Of a DNA stretch of 37,056 nucleotides, positions 1 to 8,658 are shown in pieces. A model generated the notes under the pieces. The model saw nothing but the letters and a program-made list of their open reading frames with translations. It was not told the origin of the DNA and did no database searches. Origin of the DNA: an uncultured Aureispira sp. (GTDB taxonomy: Bacteria > Bacteroidota > Bacteroidia > Chitinophagales > Saprospiraceae); NCBI GenBank assembly GCA_937942475.1, contig CALDEP010000154.1:1-37056 (forward strand), read 5' to 3'. The first letter of the stretch is position 1. Every line of letters starts with the position of its first letter. The position numbers and the translations under genes are program-made.

Positions 1-424
1 TTCGAGTAGTAAAAGCCATCCAACCGTAATATAAGCCCTTGACTTTGGTTCTTTGGTCAAGCAAAGAACAAGAAAAAAGCAGTTTTTTTCCTTAAATTTA
101 GGATTAACACTGCTTGAAAATCAATACTCATTTTTTATAAAAAGCTATCGCTGAGAATTATAGAAACCTACAAAATTCTAGAACACAGCCAAAGCATCTT
201 GCATTAGTTTGATTATCAGCTTTTTAGTATTCTAATCAGTAAAAGCACATCTTGCTGATAATCAAACTAATACGATTTTTCAACGGAGTAATGATAAAGG
301 CAACAATTATTTATACTCCTTAGTTGTAGCCAATTAAAAGATAAACTATTCAACCTTATTACAGGATAAGAATTGACTAATTAATTTGTATTTTTCGCTT
401 ACCAAAAAAATCAATAATATAACA
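1..424. other. Gene-free leader region at window start
   Basis: No convincing coding region is seen here. It holds a short hairpin at 48-69 (GTTCTTTG, 6-nt loop, CAAAGAAC) and the long palindrome at 198-280 listed separately. The remainder is AT-rich. No clear TAnnTTTG promoter was found for the gene that starts at 425. Confidence 0.6.
198..280. repeat. Dispersed palindrome, family A, copy 1
   Basis: An 18-bp perfect inverted repeat: ATTAGTTTGATTATCAGC at 203-220 pairs with its complement at 254-271, around a 33-nt loop. A related element lies at 30703-30784 in the same orientation. The two share CTTGCATTAG at the left end, TAGTATT in the loop and CTAATACGATTT at the right end. Two copies in non-coding DNA suggest a small dispersed element (REP- or MITE-like) or a structured RNA. 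Confidence 0.75.
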
Positions 425-1186
425 ATGCAACCATTCAGCTACAGTCGAAAAGGAATTCCATTTTTCCATCAAAAAACAGACCTCGAATTTCAACAAGATA
501 TTTATGAGCGTTATCATGAAATGGTAGTTCGACAATCAGCATTACATACCGCAGATCAATTATGGGGAGGATACCCGTTTCAACCAACCTTTGATTTTGC
601 TGAAAAGCATTATCCAGAAGCAACGGAAATCAATATCTTAGAAATCGGTTGTGGTGTGGGCAGATGGATTGCAACATTGGCAAAACACTATCCGAAATCA
701 AATTGTTGGGGGATTGACTATAGCTATCAAATGCTAAAACGTGCTAATGAATTTTGGGTAGAAGGGCGAAACATTTCGATTGATTTGACTCCTAAAGGAT
801 TAGATCAACAATTCCAAAAGGGAGAAAAATTGAATAACTTAAAATTTGGTTTAGCAAAAGCAGAAAAATTACCTTTCGAAGATAATAGTCAAAAAATAGT
901 TGTGAATAGTTTCTTGCTGGACCGATTAGAAAATCCGATAAAAGGCTTGAAAGAAATGTATCGAGTCTTAAAACCAACTGGCAAGTTAATTGTAATCTCC
1001 CCTCTAAATTTCAAGAAAGTAGAACATTGGAAAATGTATTATCCACCCCGTCAATTATCAAATATTTTAAAAGAAATTGGTTTTAAGGTTTTGGATTGGA
1101 AAGAGGATATTATTGTTAATGAGCCTTTAGATGGACATGGGAATTTGGTGCGTTGGAAGTGTTTGGGTTTTGTAGTGGAGAAATAA
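425..1186 (+). CDS. Class I SAM-dependent methyltransferase
   Basis: A 253-residue soluble protein with a Rossmann-type methyltransferase core. Motif I reads ILEIGCGVGRW near residues 72-82, followed by the acidic strand end in GIDYS. A later stretch, LPFEDNSQKIVVNSFLLDRL, has the form seen before motif post-II in UbiE/methyltransf_11 proteins, and EMYRVLKPTGKLIVISP matches the usual MxRVLKPGG segment. The frame is open back to a TTG at 386, but the ATG at 425 is preferred because the added 13 residues look like leader sequence. The substrate cannot be read from the sequence. It stands alone on this strand; the next gene is convergent with it. Confidence 0.85.
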   Translation: MQPFSYSRKGIPFFHQKTDLEFQQDIYERYHEMVVRQSALHTADQLWGGYPFQPTFDFAEKHYPEATEINILEIGCGVGRWIATLAKHYPKSNCWGIDYSYQMLKRANEFWVEGRNISIDLTPKGLDQQFQKGEKLNNLKFGLAKAEKLPFEDNSQKIVVNSFLLDRLENPIKGLKEMYRVLKPTGKLIVISPLNFKKVEHWKMYYPPRQLSNILKEIGFKVLDWKEDIIVNEPLDGHGNLVRWKCLGFVVEK

Positions 1187-1247
1187 AGAGATGATCAACC
1201 ATAAAATCCCCTCTGCTCCTAATTTCTATGAAAAAATCAGAATCTGC

Positions 1248-2039
1248 TTAAAACAAAAAGTCTGGCACATCTACTTTTCTCATTAAAACCAATTTACCAA
1301 TTTCGTTCTCATGTATCAAAACCATTCCCTCATTCGGGCGTTTTCGCAACTCTTGTGCTAAATTGTGTGCTACAAAAACAATTTCTTGGTTTACCAATTC
1401 ATCCAATTTATATAATTTACCGACTCTACTAACCGTCTTATATTCCTTGCCATCTGCGAGGACTGTTAATTGAACAAAACGCTTCGTTCCACTAATTTCT
1501 TTTGCATCAATAATTTTTCCAGCTTTGAAATTCACCTCCGCATAAAAATCTGCATTGATGGCTCTTTTGATAGGATAATTTAATTTTCGTGTTAAAATTT
1601 CCTGCTGTAACCACAAGTCTTTTAGTTGCTCCTCTGGAGTTCTACTATTACAAATCACTCTTACAGGAAAGCCCGATGGGACATAAATTTGTGCAATGAC
1701 TTGATCTGTCAATGCAACTCCCTGCACACTTATTGCATGATCAATTTCTGGCATATGAATGCGCAAAATTTGATTTTTTCGTTTTCCTTTAACGCTATAG
1801 CGTCCATTTTGAGCCAACTTTCGCAATAACTCTTCAGGCATACTAAAGGATTCTATTTGTGTAAATGTTCGTACAATTTTCCGATCCCAATCAATGATTT
1901 CATAAGGAATTTGCAAATCAATTAAGATGGTATCACTATTCCTCAAAGAGAAAGAGCGAACATATTCTTTTAGGAATTGCGCAGAGCTGATTTCATTAAA
2001 TAAACATAAAGTAAAGAGAATTAGGAAAACTTTTTTCAT
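1248..2039 (-). CDS. Exported protein with C-terminal tRNA-binding (EMAP-like) OB-fold domain
   Basis: A 263-residue protein. Residues 1-20 form a signal peptide (basic start, hydrophobic core, SSA before Q21). Residues 25-160 are a beta-rich region I do not recognise. Residues 168-256 align by eye with the C-terminal tRNA-binding domain of the adjacent MetRS. Shared blocks include F-x-x-G-x-I near the start, L-T in the third strand, VA followed by NLA, then GMVL, EN and GKL in the same order. The gene lies 237 nt downstream of metG on the same strand. The domain is normally cytosolic (MetRS, Arc1p/EMAPII, CsaA/YgjH types), so export is unexpected. Function unknown. It could instead be an exported OB-fold protein that binds something other than RNA. 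Confidence 0.7.
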   Translation of the reverse strand: MKKVFLILFTLCLFNEISSAQFLKEYVRSFSLRNSDTILIDLQIPYEIIDWDRKIVRTFTQIESFSMPEELLRKLAQNGRYSVKGKRKNQILRIHMPEIDHAISVQGVALTDQVIAQIYVPSGFPVRVICNSRTPEEQLKDLWLQQEILTRKLNYPIKRAINADFYAEVNFKAGKIIDAKEISGTKRFVQLTVLADGKEYKTVSRVGKLYKLDELVNQEIVFVAHNLAQELRKRPNEGMVLIHENEIGKLVLMRKVDVPDFLF

Positions 2040-2168
2040 GGTAAAATTTTATATTTTAGAGTAAAAATTAGAGCATGGTCATCGGTTGATCTTTCTCCGT
2101 TCTCTTCACTCAAAACATAGAGATGAACTAGAGATTATCATGCATAGCTTTATAGAAGTTAAATTGGC

Positions 2169-2218
2169 TTTTTTGTAGAATTTATAGCAAAATATTCACC
2201 ATAAAATTCTACAAAAAA
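2169..2218. repeat. AT-rich inverted repeat between metG and its downstream gene
   Basis: TTTTTTGTAGAATTT at 2169-2183 is the exact complement of 2204-2218, with a 20-nt loop. The U-run lies in the arm rather than after it, so it is not a textbook intrinsic terminator for either strand. It sits just after the metG stop and could end or attenuate transcription into the exported-protein gene. Confidence 0.5.
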
Positions 2219-2276
2219 ACACCAAAACAGCTAAACCTTTATTAAAAGCAAGGCTTAAACCATAAAATTTTAATTT

Positions 2277-4484
2277 CTAACGAATTGCCCCTCCATTAAT
2301 AGCGACCTCTTTAGGGCTAACAAAGATCAGTTTACCTTCCTTATTTTCTGCCATTAAAACCATTCCTTGTGACTCAATCCCCATCATTTCTCGTGGAGCC
2401 AAGTTCGCTACTAAAGTCACCTGTTGTCCAATAATTGCTTCTGGTTCATAATGCAAGGCAATCCCTGAAACAACTGTTCGAGTTTCAAAGCCTAAGTCTA
2501 TGGTTAGTTTTAATAACTTTTTTGCTTTTTTGACTTTTTCTGCTGCGGTGATTGTCCCTGTACGAAAATCTATTTTTGTAAAATCATCAAAGGTACAAGT
2601 CTCTTTTACTGCTTCTGGCTCTTTATCTTCTTGAGCTTTTAAAGCAGCCATTTTTTTCTTTAGTAATTCTAATTTTTCTTTTTGAAGTTCGATCAAAGCC
2701 AATCTAGATTTATCTTTTCGGTCGTTAATTTTAGCGAACAACAACTCTGGTGGATTAATTTTGTGTCCAACAGGAATCAAATCACTCCCTTCTTTCAAGA
2801 CCTGTTTCAAGACTTCAAAATCACCTGCCTGCAAAGGTGCTAAGGCTAATAAATTTCTTAATTTTGATGCTGTAAAAGGTAAAAATGGCTGGCTCACGAC
2901 ACTCAAAACAGTGGCAATTTGCAAGCTTAGATTCATAATTCCTTTAACTAATTCAGAATCTGGCTCTCCTTTAAAAACTTTCCAAGGTTCGTTTCTTTGT
3001 AATAATACATTGGCATAAGCCGAAATATCCATCAAAGCTTGTACGCCATTCTTAAATTCATAATTCAGAATACAAGTCTCTAAATGCTCTACTTTTTCTA
3101 ACAAGACATTCATAGCGTCTCCCAAAGTAATCGTTACCCCTTCTTCCACATCTTTGATACGAATGGAAGCATCTGCTGCTGGCACTTCTCCTTCATAATA
3201 ATTCTGTGTCAAATTAATAACTCGATTAATCAAGTTACCTAAATTTGCGACCAACTCATTATCATGCAAAGCAACAAATTCATCCCATTTAAAATCGCCA
3301 TCTTTGTTTTCTGGCAAGGTACGAATGAGTGCATAACGCAAAGCATCTTCTTTATTTGGAAATGCTTCAAAATCATTCAAATACTCATGCTGCTCAATCA
3401 CCCATCCTTTAGATTTAGAAAACTTACGTCCTTCCAAATTTAAAAACTGGTTGGCAGGCACCGATTTAGGCAAGACATAATCGCCATGAGCATGCAACAT
3501 GGCAGGGAATACGATACAGTGAAAAACAATATTGTCTTTCCCTATGAAGTGTACCAATTCCACATCATCCCCTTTCCAATAAGATTCCCAATCTTTATTG
3601 TTCTCCAAAGCCCATTGCTTTGTAGCAGAGATATAGCCAATTGGCGCATCAAACCACACATACAAGACCTTTCCTTCTCCACCTTCTACAGGTACCGGAA
3701 TTCCCCAATCCAAATCACGTGTAATCGCTCTAGACTGTAAACCACCTGTTTCTTCTCCTGTTTCTTTATTAATTTTCTTTTCTAGCCAAGAATTACATTG
3801 CCCAAGTACGTGCGATTTCCAAGTAGCAGGATCATGTAATTGTTTGCCATCCACTTTTCCAGTATTCACCCATACTTTCAACCATTCCTCGTGCTTGTCT
3901 AATCTAAAATACCAATGTTTGGTCTTTCTAAGCACAGGCGTTTTCCCACTCATAGTAGAGCGAGGCTCAATCAACTCGATTGGCGACAAAGTAGACCCAC
4001 AACTCTCACACTGATCGCCATAGGCTTCTGTGTAGGCGCACTTTGGGCAAGTTCCAATGATATAACGATCTGCCAAAAATTGGTCAAAAGCTTCGTCATA
4101 ATATTGTTCTGTTTCTTTCACTTCAAATTCTCCCCCTTTCTCGACTAAGGTCTTAAAGAAATCTTGTGCCGTTTCGTGATGCAAAGGACTGCTTGTACGA
4201 TCGTATTTATCAAAAGAAATTCCCAAACGTTCAAACGTTTCTTTATTTAGATTATGATAAGTATCAATAATATCTTGAGGTTTTCTCCCTTCTTGTTTGG
4301 CACGAATCGTAATCGCCGCACCATGCTCATCTGATCCACAAATAAAGACCACATCTTTTCCTTGCAGACGTAAAAAGCGAGCATAAATATCTGCTGGTAA
4401 ATAAGCTCCTGCCAGATGTCCTAAATGCAAGGCACCGTTCGCATAAGGTAAGGCTGCTGTTATGGTATGTTTTTTATTAGTCAT
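2277..4484 (-). CDS. metG: Methionyl-tRNA synthetase with C-terminal tRNA-binding domain
   Basis: Charges tRNA(Met) with methionine in the cytoplasm. The 735-residue protein has the class I HIGH-type motif (HLGH, residues 20-23), the zinc-binding insert with two CxxC pairs (C146/C149 and C159/C162) and the KMSKS-type loop as KFSKS. A lysine-rich linker leads to the tRNA-binding OB-fold domain at about residues 631-735 (IDFRTG to the C-terminus). The length suits a MetG1-type enzyme with appended EMAP-like domain. The frame is open to a TTG at 4505, but the ATG at 4484 gives the normal N-terminus (TITAALPYANG). A strong hairpin ends 16 nt upstream of this ATG. Confidence 0.97.
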   Translation of the reverse strand: MTNKKHTITAALPYANGALHLGHLAGAYLPADIYARFLRLQGKDVVFICGSDEHGAAITIRAKQEGRKPQDIIDTYHNLNKETFERLGISFDKYDRTSSPLHHETAQDFFKTLVEKGGEFEVKETEQYYDEAFDQFLADRYIIGTCPKCAYTEAYGDQCESCGSTLSPIELIEPRSTMSGKTPVLRKTKHWYFRLDKHEEWLKVWVNTGKVDGKQLHDPATWKSHVLGQCNSWLEKKINKETGEETGGLQSRAITRDLDWGIPVPVEGGEGKVLYVWFDAPIGYISATKQWALENNKDWESYWKGDDVELVHFIGKDNIVFHCIVFPAMLHAHGDYVLPKSVPANQFLNLEGRKFSKSKGWVIEQHEYLNDFEAFPNKEDALRYALIRTLPENKDGDFKWDEFVALHDNELVANLGNLINRVINLTQNYYEGEVPAADASIRIKDVEEGVTITLGDAMNVLLEKVEHLETCILNYEFKNGVQALMDISAYANVLLQRNEPWKVFKGEPDSELVKGIMNLSLQIATVLSVVSQPFLPFTASKLRNLLALAPLQAGDFEVLKQVLKEGSDLIPVGHKINPPELLFAKINDRKDKSRLALIELQKEKLELLKKKMAALKAQEDKEPEAVKETCTFDDFTKIDFRTGTITAAEKVKKAKKLLKLTIDLGFETRTVVSGIALHYEPEAIIGQQVTLVANLAPREMMGIESQGMVLMAENKEGKLIFVSPKEVAINGGAIR

Positions 4485-4500
4485 TGTTATTTTTTGCTTT

Positions 4501-4535
4501 ACCAAACTGTTAGAGGCTTTGTCTGACAGTTTGGT
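4501..4535 (-). promoter_or_regulatory. Stem-loop in the metG leader
   Basis: ACCAAACTGT (4501-4510) pairs with ACAGTTTGGT (4526-4535). The next four bases on each side extend the stem to about 14 bp with one G-U-type pair, leaving a 7-nt loop. It lies 16 nt upstream of the metG ATG, close enough to affect initiation. I do not recognise it as a known riboswitch or T-box. Confidence 0.55.
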
Positions 4536-4631
4536 CTTGATAGTTTCTGTTATCGTTAATTGTAATGGGTTCTAGCTTTTCTGAATTAGTAAATACATCC
4601 AAAAAGGCATTTCAGTTCCCATAGGAACAAA

Positions 4632-4666
4632 AATAAACACTAGCCTTAAAAAAGCTAGTGTTTATT
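4632..4666 (-). terminator. Intrinsic terminator of the glycosyltransferase operon
   Basis: A 13-bp perfect stem (AATAAACACTAGC at 4632-4644 against 4654-4666) with a 9-nt loop lies just past the stop of the GT2 gene. On the minus strand it is followed by a T-rich run (TTTTTGTTCC). Confidence 0.75.
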
Positions 4667-4712
4667 GTATTTTTTATATAAAAATCTTGTTTTCTGTCGC
4701 TAAGCGTCTAGA

Positions 4713-6203
4713 TTAGCTCATCATTCTAGCATGTGCAAAAGAATAACCACTAATAATAGAGTAGCCTAAAAATACTAAAATGTGGAAAGGCAACATGCCT
4801 ACAATACCGTAAGAAATAGACACCACAATCGTAGATAAGAAGATTAGAGCAATCAATAATTCTACTTTAGCCGTTAAACTAACCCCTTTAGAGATATATT
4901 TATTGGCTTCCCATCCTTTTGCTTTTTTATCTTCCAAGTTGAATTTTGGCGTACGTACAAAAGGTGTTTTCTTACCCATGTATCCCTCAATTGCAGCCAT
5001 TGCATTATGCAAACCCATTCCCATAGACAAGGCGATAAAGAAAGGAAAACGAATGATAAAAGAGAAGACGTTTTTAATAGAAAAACCACCTCTAGTATGT
5101 TCGTAAGACAGCCAAAAGAACAAGGATACCATAATCATATTCAAAGACCCCAAAGCAGCATATCCTAATATATCGTTATAAATAGAAGCATCTCCTTGGT
5201 GAATATATTGTACCCAAACCAATGGAATACTACTAAACGTAAGCATTAAGATACAGATAAAGATTCCTGTATTCATTAAGTGAGAAATTGCATGTAATTT
5301 ATCAACAAATCCCATGTTTTTTGCTTTCATAACTCTAGGCAAGTTCTTCACAGCACACTCAGCAGCTCCTTTTGTCCATCTAAACTGTTGGCTTTTAAAA
5401 GCATTCATAGCTACTGGCAATTCTGCTGGAGTAGTTACATCTCCTAAGTATTTAAACTCCCAGTCTTTTAGTTGAGCACGGTAGCTCAAATCTAAATCTT
5501 CTGTTAATGTATCTGACGACCAGCCACCTGCATCTTCAATACAAGCACGTCTCCAAAGACCTGCAGTACCATTAAAGTTCATAAAATGACCAGACATATT
5601 ACGTCCCATTTGCTCTACAATAAAATGACCATCTAAAGCCAAAGCTTGCATTTCTGTTAAGAACGAATAGCCCTTATTCATGTGTTCCCAACGCGTTTGA
5701 ACAACGCCAACTTTATCATTATTAAAATAAGGAATCGTGCGCTTCAAGAAGTCAGTATTTGGAATGAAATCTGCATCAAATACAGCTACAAACTCACCTT
5801 CTGAAATGGTTAAGCCATAAGCTAATGCCCCTGCTTTGTAACCAACACGCTCTGGACGGCGTACTTGCTTCATGTCCCATCCATAATGTTCTAGTGCTTT
5901 AATTTTATTTGCAATGATTTGCACCGTTTCATCTGTAGAATCATCCAATACTTGGATTTCTACTTTATCTTTTGGGTAATCCAACAAAACGATGGCATCC
6001 AAAAGACGTTCTACCACATAAAGTTCATTGTAAACAGGCAACTGTATTGTTACCGTAGGCACAAAATCGTCCGTCATTACTGCATTATTATTTTCTTTTC
6101 TGCGTCTCCACCAGAAGTTAAGTGCAAGGTGTAATTGCACGCAACTATAAAGAAAGATAAAAATTAGGGGTAACACGTATAACGTAATGATAAATATTTC
6201 CAC
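4713..6203 (-). CDS. Membrane GT2 glycosyltransferase, cellulose/mannan synthase-like
   Basis: A 496-residue processive-type family 2 glycosyltransferase. One transmembrane helix spans about residues 5-30, followed by the cytoplasmic GT domain. It carries the full catalytic set: DDSTD (87-91), DAD (143-145), TED (234-236) and QQFRW (272-276). The C-terminal half has about four hydrophobic segments that would form the membrane channel. The set resembles CesA/CslA beta-glycan synthases. There is no BcsB, BcsC or PilZ domain nearby, so the polymer is unknown. It starts with GTG, 2 nt after the stop of the upstream glycosyltransferase, so the two are almost certainly co-transcribed. Confidence 0.9.
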   Translation of the reverse strand: MEIFIITLYVLPLIFIFLYSCVQLHLALNFWWRRRKENNNAVMTDDFVPTVTIQLPVYNELYVVERLLDAIVLLDYPKDKVEIQVLDDSTDETVQIIANKIKALEHYGWDMKQVRRPERVGYKAGALAYGLTISEGEFVAVFDADFIPNTDFLKRTIPYFNNDKVGVVQTRWEHMNKGYSFLTEMQALALDGHFIVEQMGRNMSGHFMNFNGTAGLWRRACIEDAGGWSSDTLTEDLDLSYRAQLKDWEFKYLGDVTTPAELPVAMNAFKSQQFRWTKGAAECAVKNLPRVMKAKNMGFVDKLHAISHLMNTGIFICILMLTFSSIPLVWVQYIHQGDASIYNDILGYAALGSLNMIMVSLFFWLSYEHTRGGFSIKNVFSFIIRFPFFIALSMGMGLHNAMAAIEGYMGKKTPFVRTPKFNLEDKKAKGWEANKYISKGVSLTAKVELLIALIFLSTIVVSISYGIVGMLPFHILVFLGYSIISGYSFAHARMMS

Positions 6204-6205
6204 GC

Positions 6206-6892
6206 TTATTTATATTTGAATATTGTTGTAATAATTTTATAACCTGCCAAAATAGTTCCTTTAATAGTCCCTGAGATTTTAGATTTACCAACTCGTACTC
6301 TGTAAGAGACTGGAATTTCAATAGATTTAAGTCCTTGCTTTGCAGCTTTAACTTGCATTTCTACTGTCCATCCGTAGGTTTCATCACACATATTCAAGTC
6401 TATCAGTCTGTCATATTTTATCGCTCGAAAAGGGCCTAAGTCGGTATAAACAACCCCATAAAACCACTTAATGAGCTTTGTTGCTAGCCAATTGCCAAAA
6501 ACTTGTTGAGGAGTCATCGAACCACGTTCTTTATCTCCCAATGCTCTTGAACCAATCACTAGCTCTACATCGCTTTCCAAAATTGGTGCCACGATTTGTG
6601 GCAATTCTTCAGGATGATCTGAATAATCAGCATCCAAGAAGACAACAATATCTGGTTTGCATTCCATTTTTTTTAAATAATCAATCCCCTTCAAACAAGC
6701 AAAGCCATACCCTTGGCGTAGTTCATTTAAAACAGTTGCTCCTGCTGATTTTGCTACAATTCCTGTCTTATCATTCGAATTATTGTTCACAACAATAACC
6801 TCCTTGACAAGATTTGTAGGAATATCTTTTATAACACGTCCTACTGAATTTTCTTCATTATAAGCAGGAATGATTACAACTATGTTTGCCAT
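6206..6892 (-). CDS. GT2 glycosyltransferase, polyprenyl-phosphate sugar transferase-like
   Basis: A 228-residue GT-A protein without clear membrane helices. It has IPAYNEENSVG at the N-terminus, VNNNSND in the nucleotide-binding region, the metal-binding DAD near residue 88 (VFLDADYSDHPEE), DLGPFRAI and ETYGWTVEMQ. The pattern is that of dolichyl/undecaprenyl-phosphate mannosyl- or glucosyltransferase-like enzymes. It is the first gene of a two-gene operon with the membrane GT2. A plausible division of labour is lipid-linked sugar supply by this enzyme and polymerisation or transfer by the next, but that is inference. Confidence 0.88.
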   Translation of the reverse strand: MANIVVIIPAYNEENSVGRVIKDIPTNLVKEVIVVNNNSNDKTGIVAKSAGATVLNELRQGYGFACLKGIDYLKKMECKPDIVVFLDADYSDHPEELPQIVAPILESDVELVIGSRALGDKERGSMTPQQVFGNWLATKLIKWFYGVVYTDLGPFRAIKYDRLIDLNMCDETYGWTVEMQVKAAKQGLKSIEIPVSYRVRVGKSKISGTIKGTILAGYKIITTIFKYK

Positions 6893-7514
6893 TTGTGTAA
6901 TTTAATGTTCTTTCGGGGGCACTGTAAAAAGCGTTTTTTGTCATTCCAAAACTACTCTAACATACTGTCTAGAACTATGTTAGAGCATCTAAAACAAAAA
7001 CAAACACTCCTCATTATTTCTTAAAAGTGGTTTAAATCTGCCGCAAAAGTAGTATAAAAAAAACAGTTTGCAATAAAAAATTAATCTTTTCTATCTATTC
7101 TTCTAAATAATACTCCAACTTGATTTTTTTAACTTTGAAGTTTAATCTAAAAAATAGAATCTATAACGTTTTAGGTCTAAAGTTTTACTAAATAAAAAAA
7201 AATCAAAAAATTTCTAATTGACTAAGTATTGGAAAGTAAATAGTTTATTCCTAACTTCCAGTATCAAATTCAGTATACAAAACATTTCAAGCTCTCTTAA
7301 ATAGGTCTATCTAAATATTATTTTTTAACTTTGTAATAAGGCTTCATAGCTTTTCAAGCTCTTATGTTTTCTTTATTCATACTTATATCCGTCAGAGAAA
7401 TCAGTTACCCTACAATCCATTGATAAAATATAAAATAATTTGATCGGACAAGATGAATCATGAATGCTACTGACCCCAACAATCTTTTTTTAAATAAAAA
7501 TAAACCATTATATT
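6893..7514. other. Divergent intergenic region
   Basis: About 620 nt of very AT-rich DNA between divergent genes. It holds the strong minus-strand promoter at 7044-7073 and, for the plus strand, two TAACTTTG boxes (7130-7137 and 7326-7333), neither with a TTG at the expected distance. No ORF or palindrome is convincing here. Confidence 0.6.
7044..7073 (-). promoter_or_regulatory. Bacteroidota-type promoter of the glycosyltransferase operon
   Basis: On the minus strand the sequence reads TTG (7073-7071), exactly 19 nt, then TACTTTTG (7051-7044). This is a full match to the Bacteroidota sigma consensus TTG-N19-TAnnTTTG. Transcription would start near 7038, giving a leader of about 145 nt before the ATG at 6892. 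Confidence 0.7.
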
Positions 7515-7934
7515 ATGAGTGCATTACTTCTTCCCTTAATAGCAATTGTTGCAGGAATGCTTGCCGCAGCTTCTGTTGTCATTAAAAAATCTCCAGATGC
7601 TGCCAATTTAATTAAAAAAATCAAACCTTACGAAGCTGGTATTGGCGCTGCGGCACTTGTTCTTGGAATTTTAAGGTTGTTTATAGTTACAGTAGCCTTC
7701 AAAATTGGTTTAATATGGGGACTTGTTTTTTCAGCTTGTGTTGCTTCTTGTATTGTTATGGGTTTCTTATTAGGTTATCCTGTTTTACAAAACTTATTAT
7801 TAGATGAGTTAAGTGAAGATGCTCAAGCCAAAAGTGAAGAAATGTATGAACGCCTTACGCCTTACAAAGTAACCTCTGGTTTAGTTGCTATGGGAACTGG
7901 TGTCTATTTACTGGTTATAGGGTTTATATTTTAA
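7515..7934 (+). CDS. Small integral membrane protein, unknown
   Basis: A 139-residue protein I do not recognise. Hydrophobic segments lie at about residues 3-22, 43-62, 66-92 and 115-138, so four membrane helices are likely. A charged loop (DELSEDAQAKSEEMYERL) lies between the third and fourth. Small residues (Gly, Ala) are abundant in the helices. The DinB-like gene follows after 22 nt, so the two are probably co-transcribed. Confidence 0.7.
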   Translation: MSALLLPLIAIVAGMLAAASVVIKKSPDAANLIKKIKPYEAGIGAAALVLGILRLFIVTVAFKIGLIWGLVFSACVASCIVMGFLLGYPVLQNLLLDELSEDAQAKSEEMYERLTPYKVTSGLVAMGTGVYLLVIGFIF

Positions 7935-7956
7935 TAAAGAATAGTTTAAGAATTTT

Positions 7957-8595
7957 ATGCCAAAAACTGTACAAACAAAGGAGCTATTAGCTGACTTAAA
8001 TCGACTGAATAAACGTTTGTCCGAAATTATTGCTAGAGATTTTCCAAATTTGAGCTCAGATCAATTAAACTGGCGGGCACAAGAAGATGAGTGGAGTATT
8101 GCAGAATGCTTAATGCATTTGAATTATGTTGCGGATTATTACTTTCCTTCAACACTCAATGCCATTAAAAATGCAAAAGCAAAAAAGAGCAAGCCTCAAG
8201 AAAAATTCACTAGAGGATGGTTAGGTCATCGTTATGCCAGTAAGTTTCGCCTGAATTTGGAGAATCAGATAAAAGGTAGAATCGAATCGCCTTCTAAATA
8301 TAATCCGAGAAGCATGTCTTCGAGTATATTGGATGGCAAAAAAATCATAGCAGATTTCTTAGAAAAACAGCAGGTAATTGACAAAATGCTGCAAGATGCT
8401 CAGACGATTAATCTACAGAAAACACGTGTTCATGCTGCATTTTGGGGATTGGTTAGTATTCAATTGGGCGACATGTTAAAGGTATTGGTCTACCATACAG
8501 AACGGCACAGTGTCCAAGCTCAACGAATTTTGTACCACGATTATTTTCCAGGTAACTTGCCTTTAAAAGATTTGCTGTCTAAAAAAGAAGCATAA
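7957..8595 (+). CDS. DinB-like four-helix protein
   Basis: A 212-residue soluble protein of the DinB/YfiT-like superfamily. The N-terminal segment DEWSIAECLMHLNYVADYY supplies H54. The C-terminal YHTERHSVQAQRI supplies H180 and H184. Together these make the three-histidine metal site typical of the fold. Members include thiol-dependent transferases and many of unknown function. The middle (residues 75-150) is longer and more basic than in minimal family members. Substrate unknown. Confidence 0.8.
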   Translation: MPKTVQTKELLADLNRLNKRLSEIIARDFPNLSSDQLNWRAQEDEWSIAECLMHLNYVADYYFPSTLNAIKNAKAKKSKPQEKFTRGWLGHRYASKFRLNLENQIKGRIESPSKYNPRSMSSSILDGKKIIADFLEKQQVIDKMLQDAQTINLQKTRVHAAFWGLVSIQLGDMLKVLVYHTERHSVQAQRILYHDYFPGNLPLKDLLSKKEA

Positions 8596-8614
8596 AATAT
8601 CAAGAAAAAACTTA

Positions 8615-8644
8615 TTGCAAGTTGAATTTTATTAGTTACTTTCG
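8615..8644 (+). promoter_or_regulatory. Probable promoter upstream of bioB
   Basis: TTG at 8615-8617, then exactly 19 nt, then TACTTTCG at 8637-8644, one mismatch to TAnnTTTG. The predicted start is near 8651, giving a long leader of about 200 nt that contains the boxA-like element at 8659-8683. Confidence 0.5.
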
Positions 8645-8658
8645 CTTTAGAAAACAAG

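Noticed and set aside
2169-2218. Classical intrinsic terminator after metG
   Set aside because: The stem is AT-only in large part and there is no U-run after it on either strand, so it is listed as an inverted repeat only.
7130-7137. TAACTTTG as a promoter for the plus-strand membrane gene
   Set aside because: No TTG at 19-21 nt upstream and the gene starts nearly 380 nt further on; the later box at 7326 is only slightly better.
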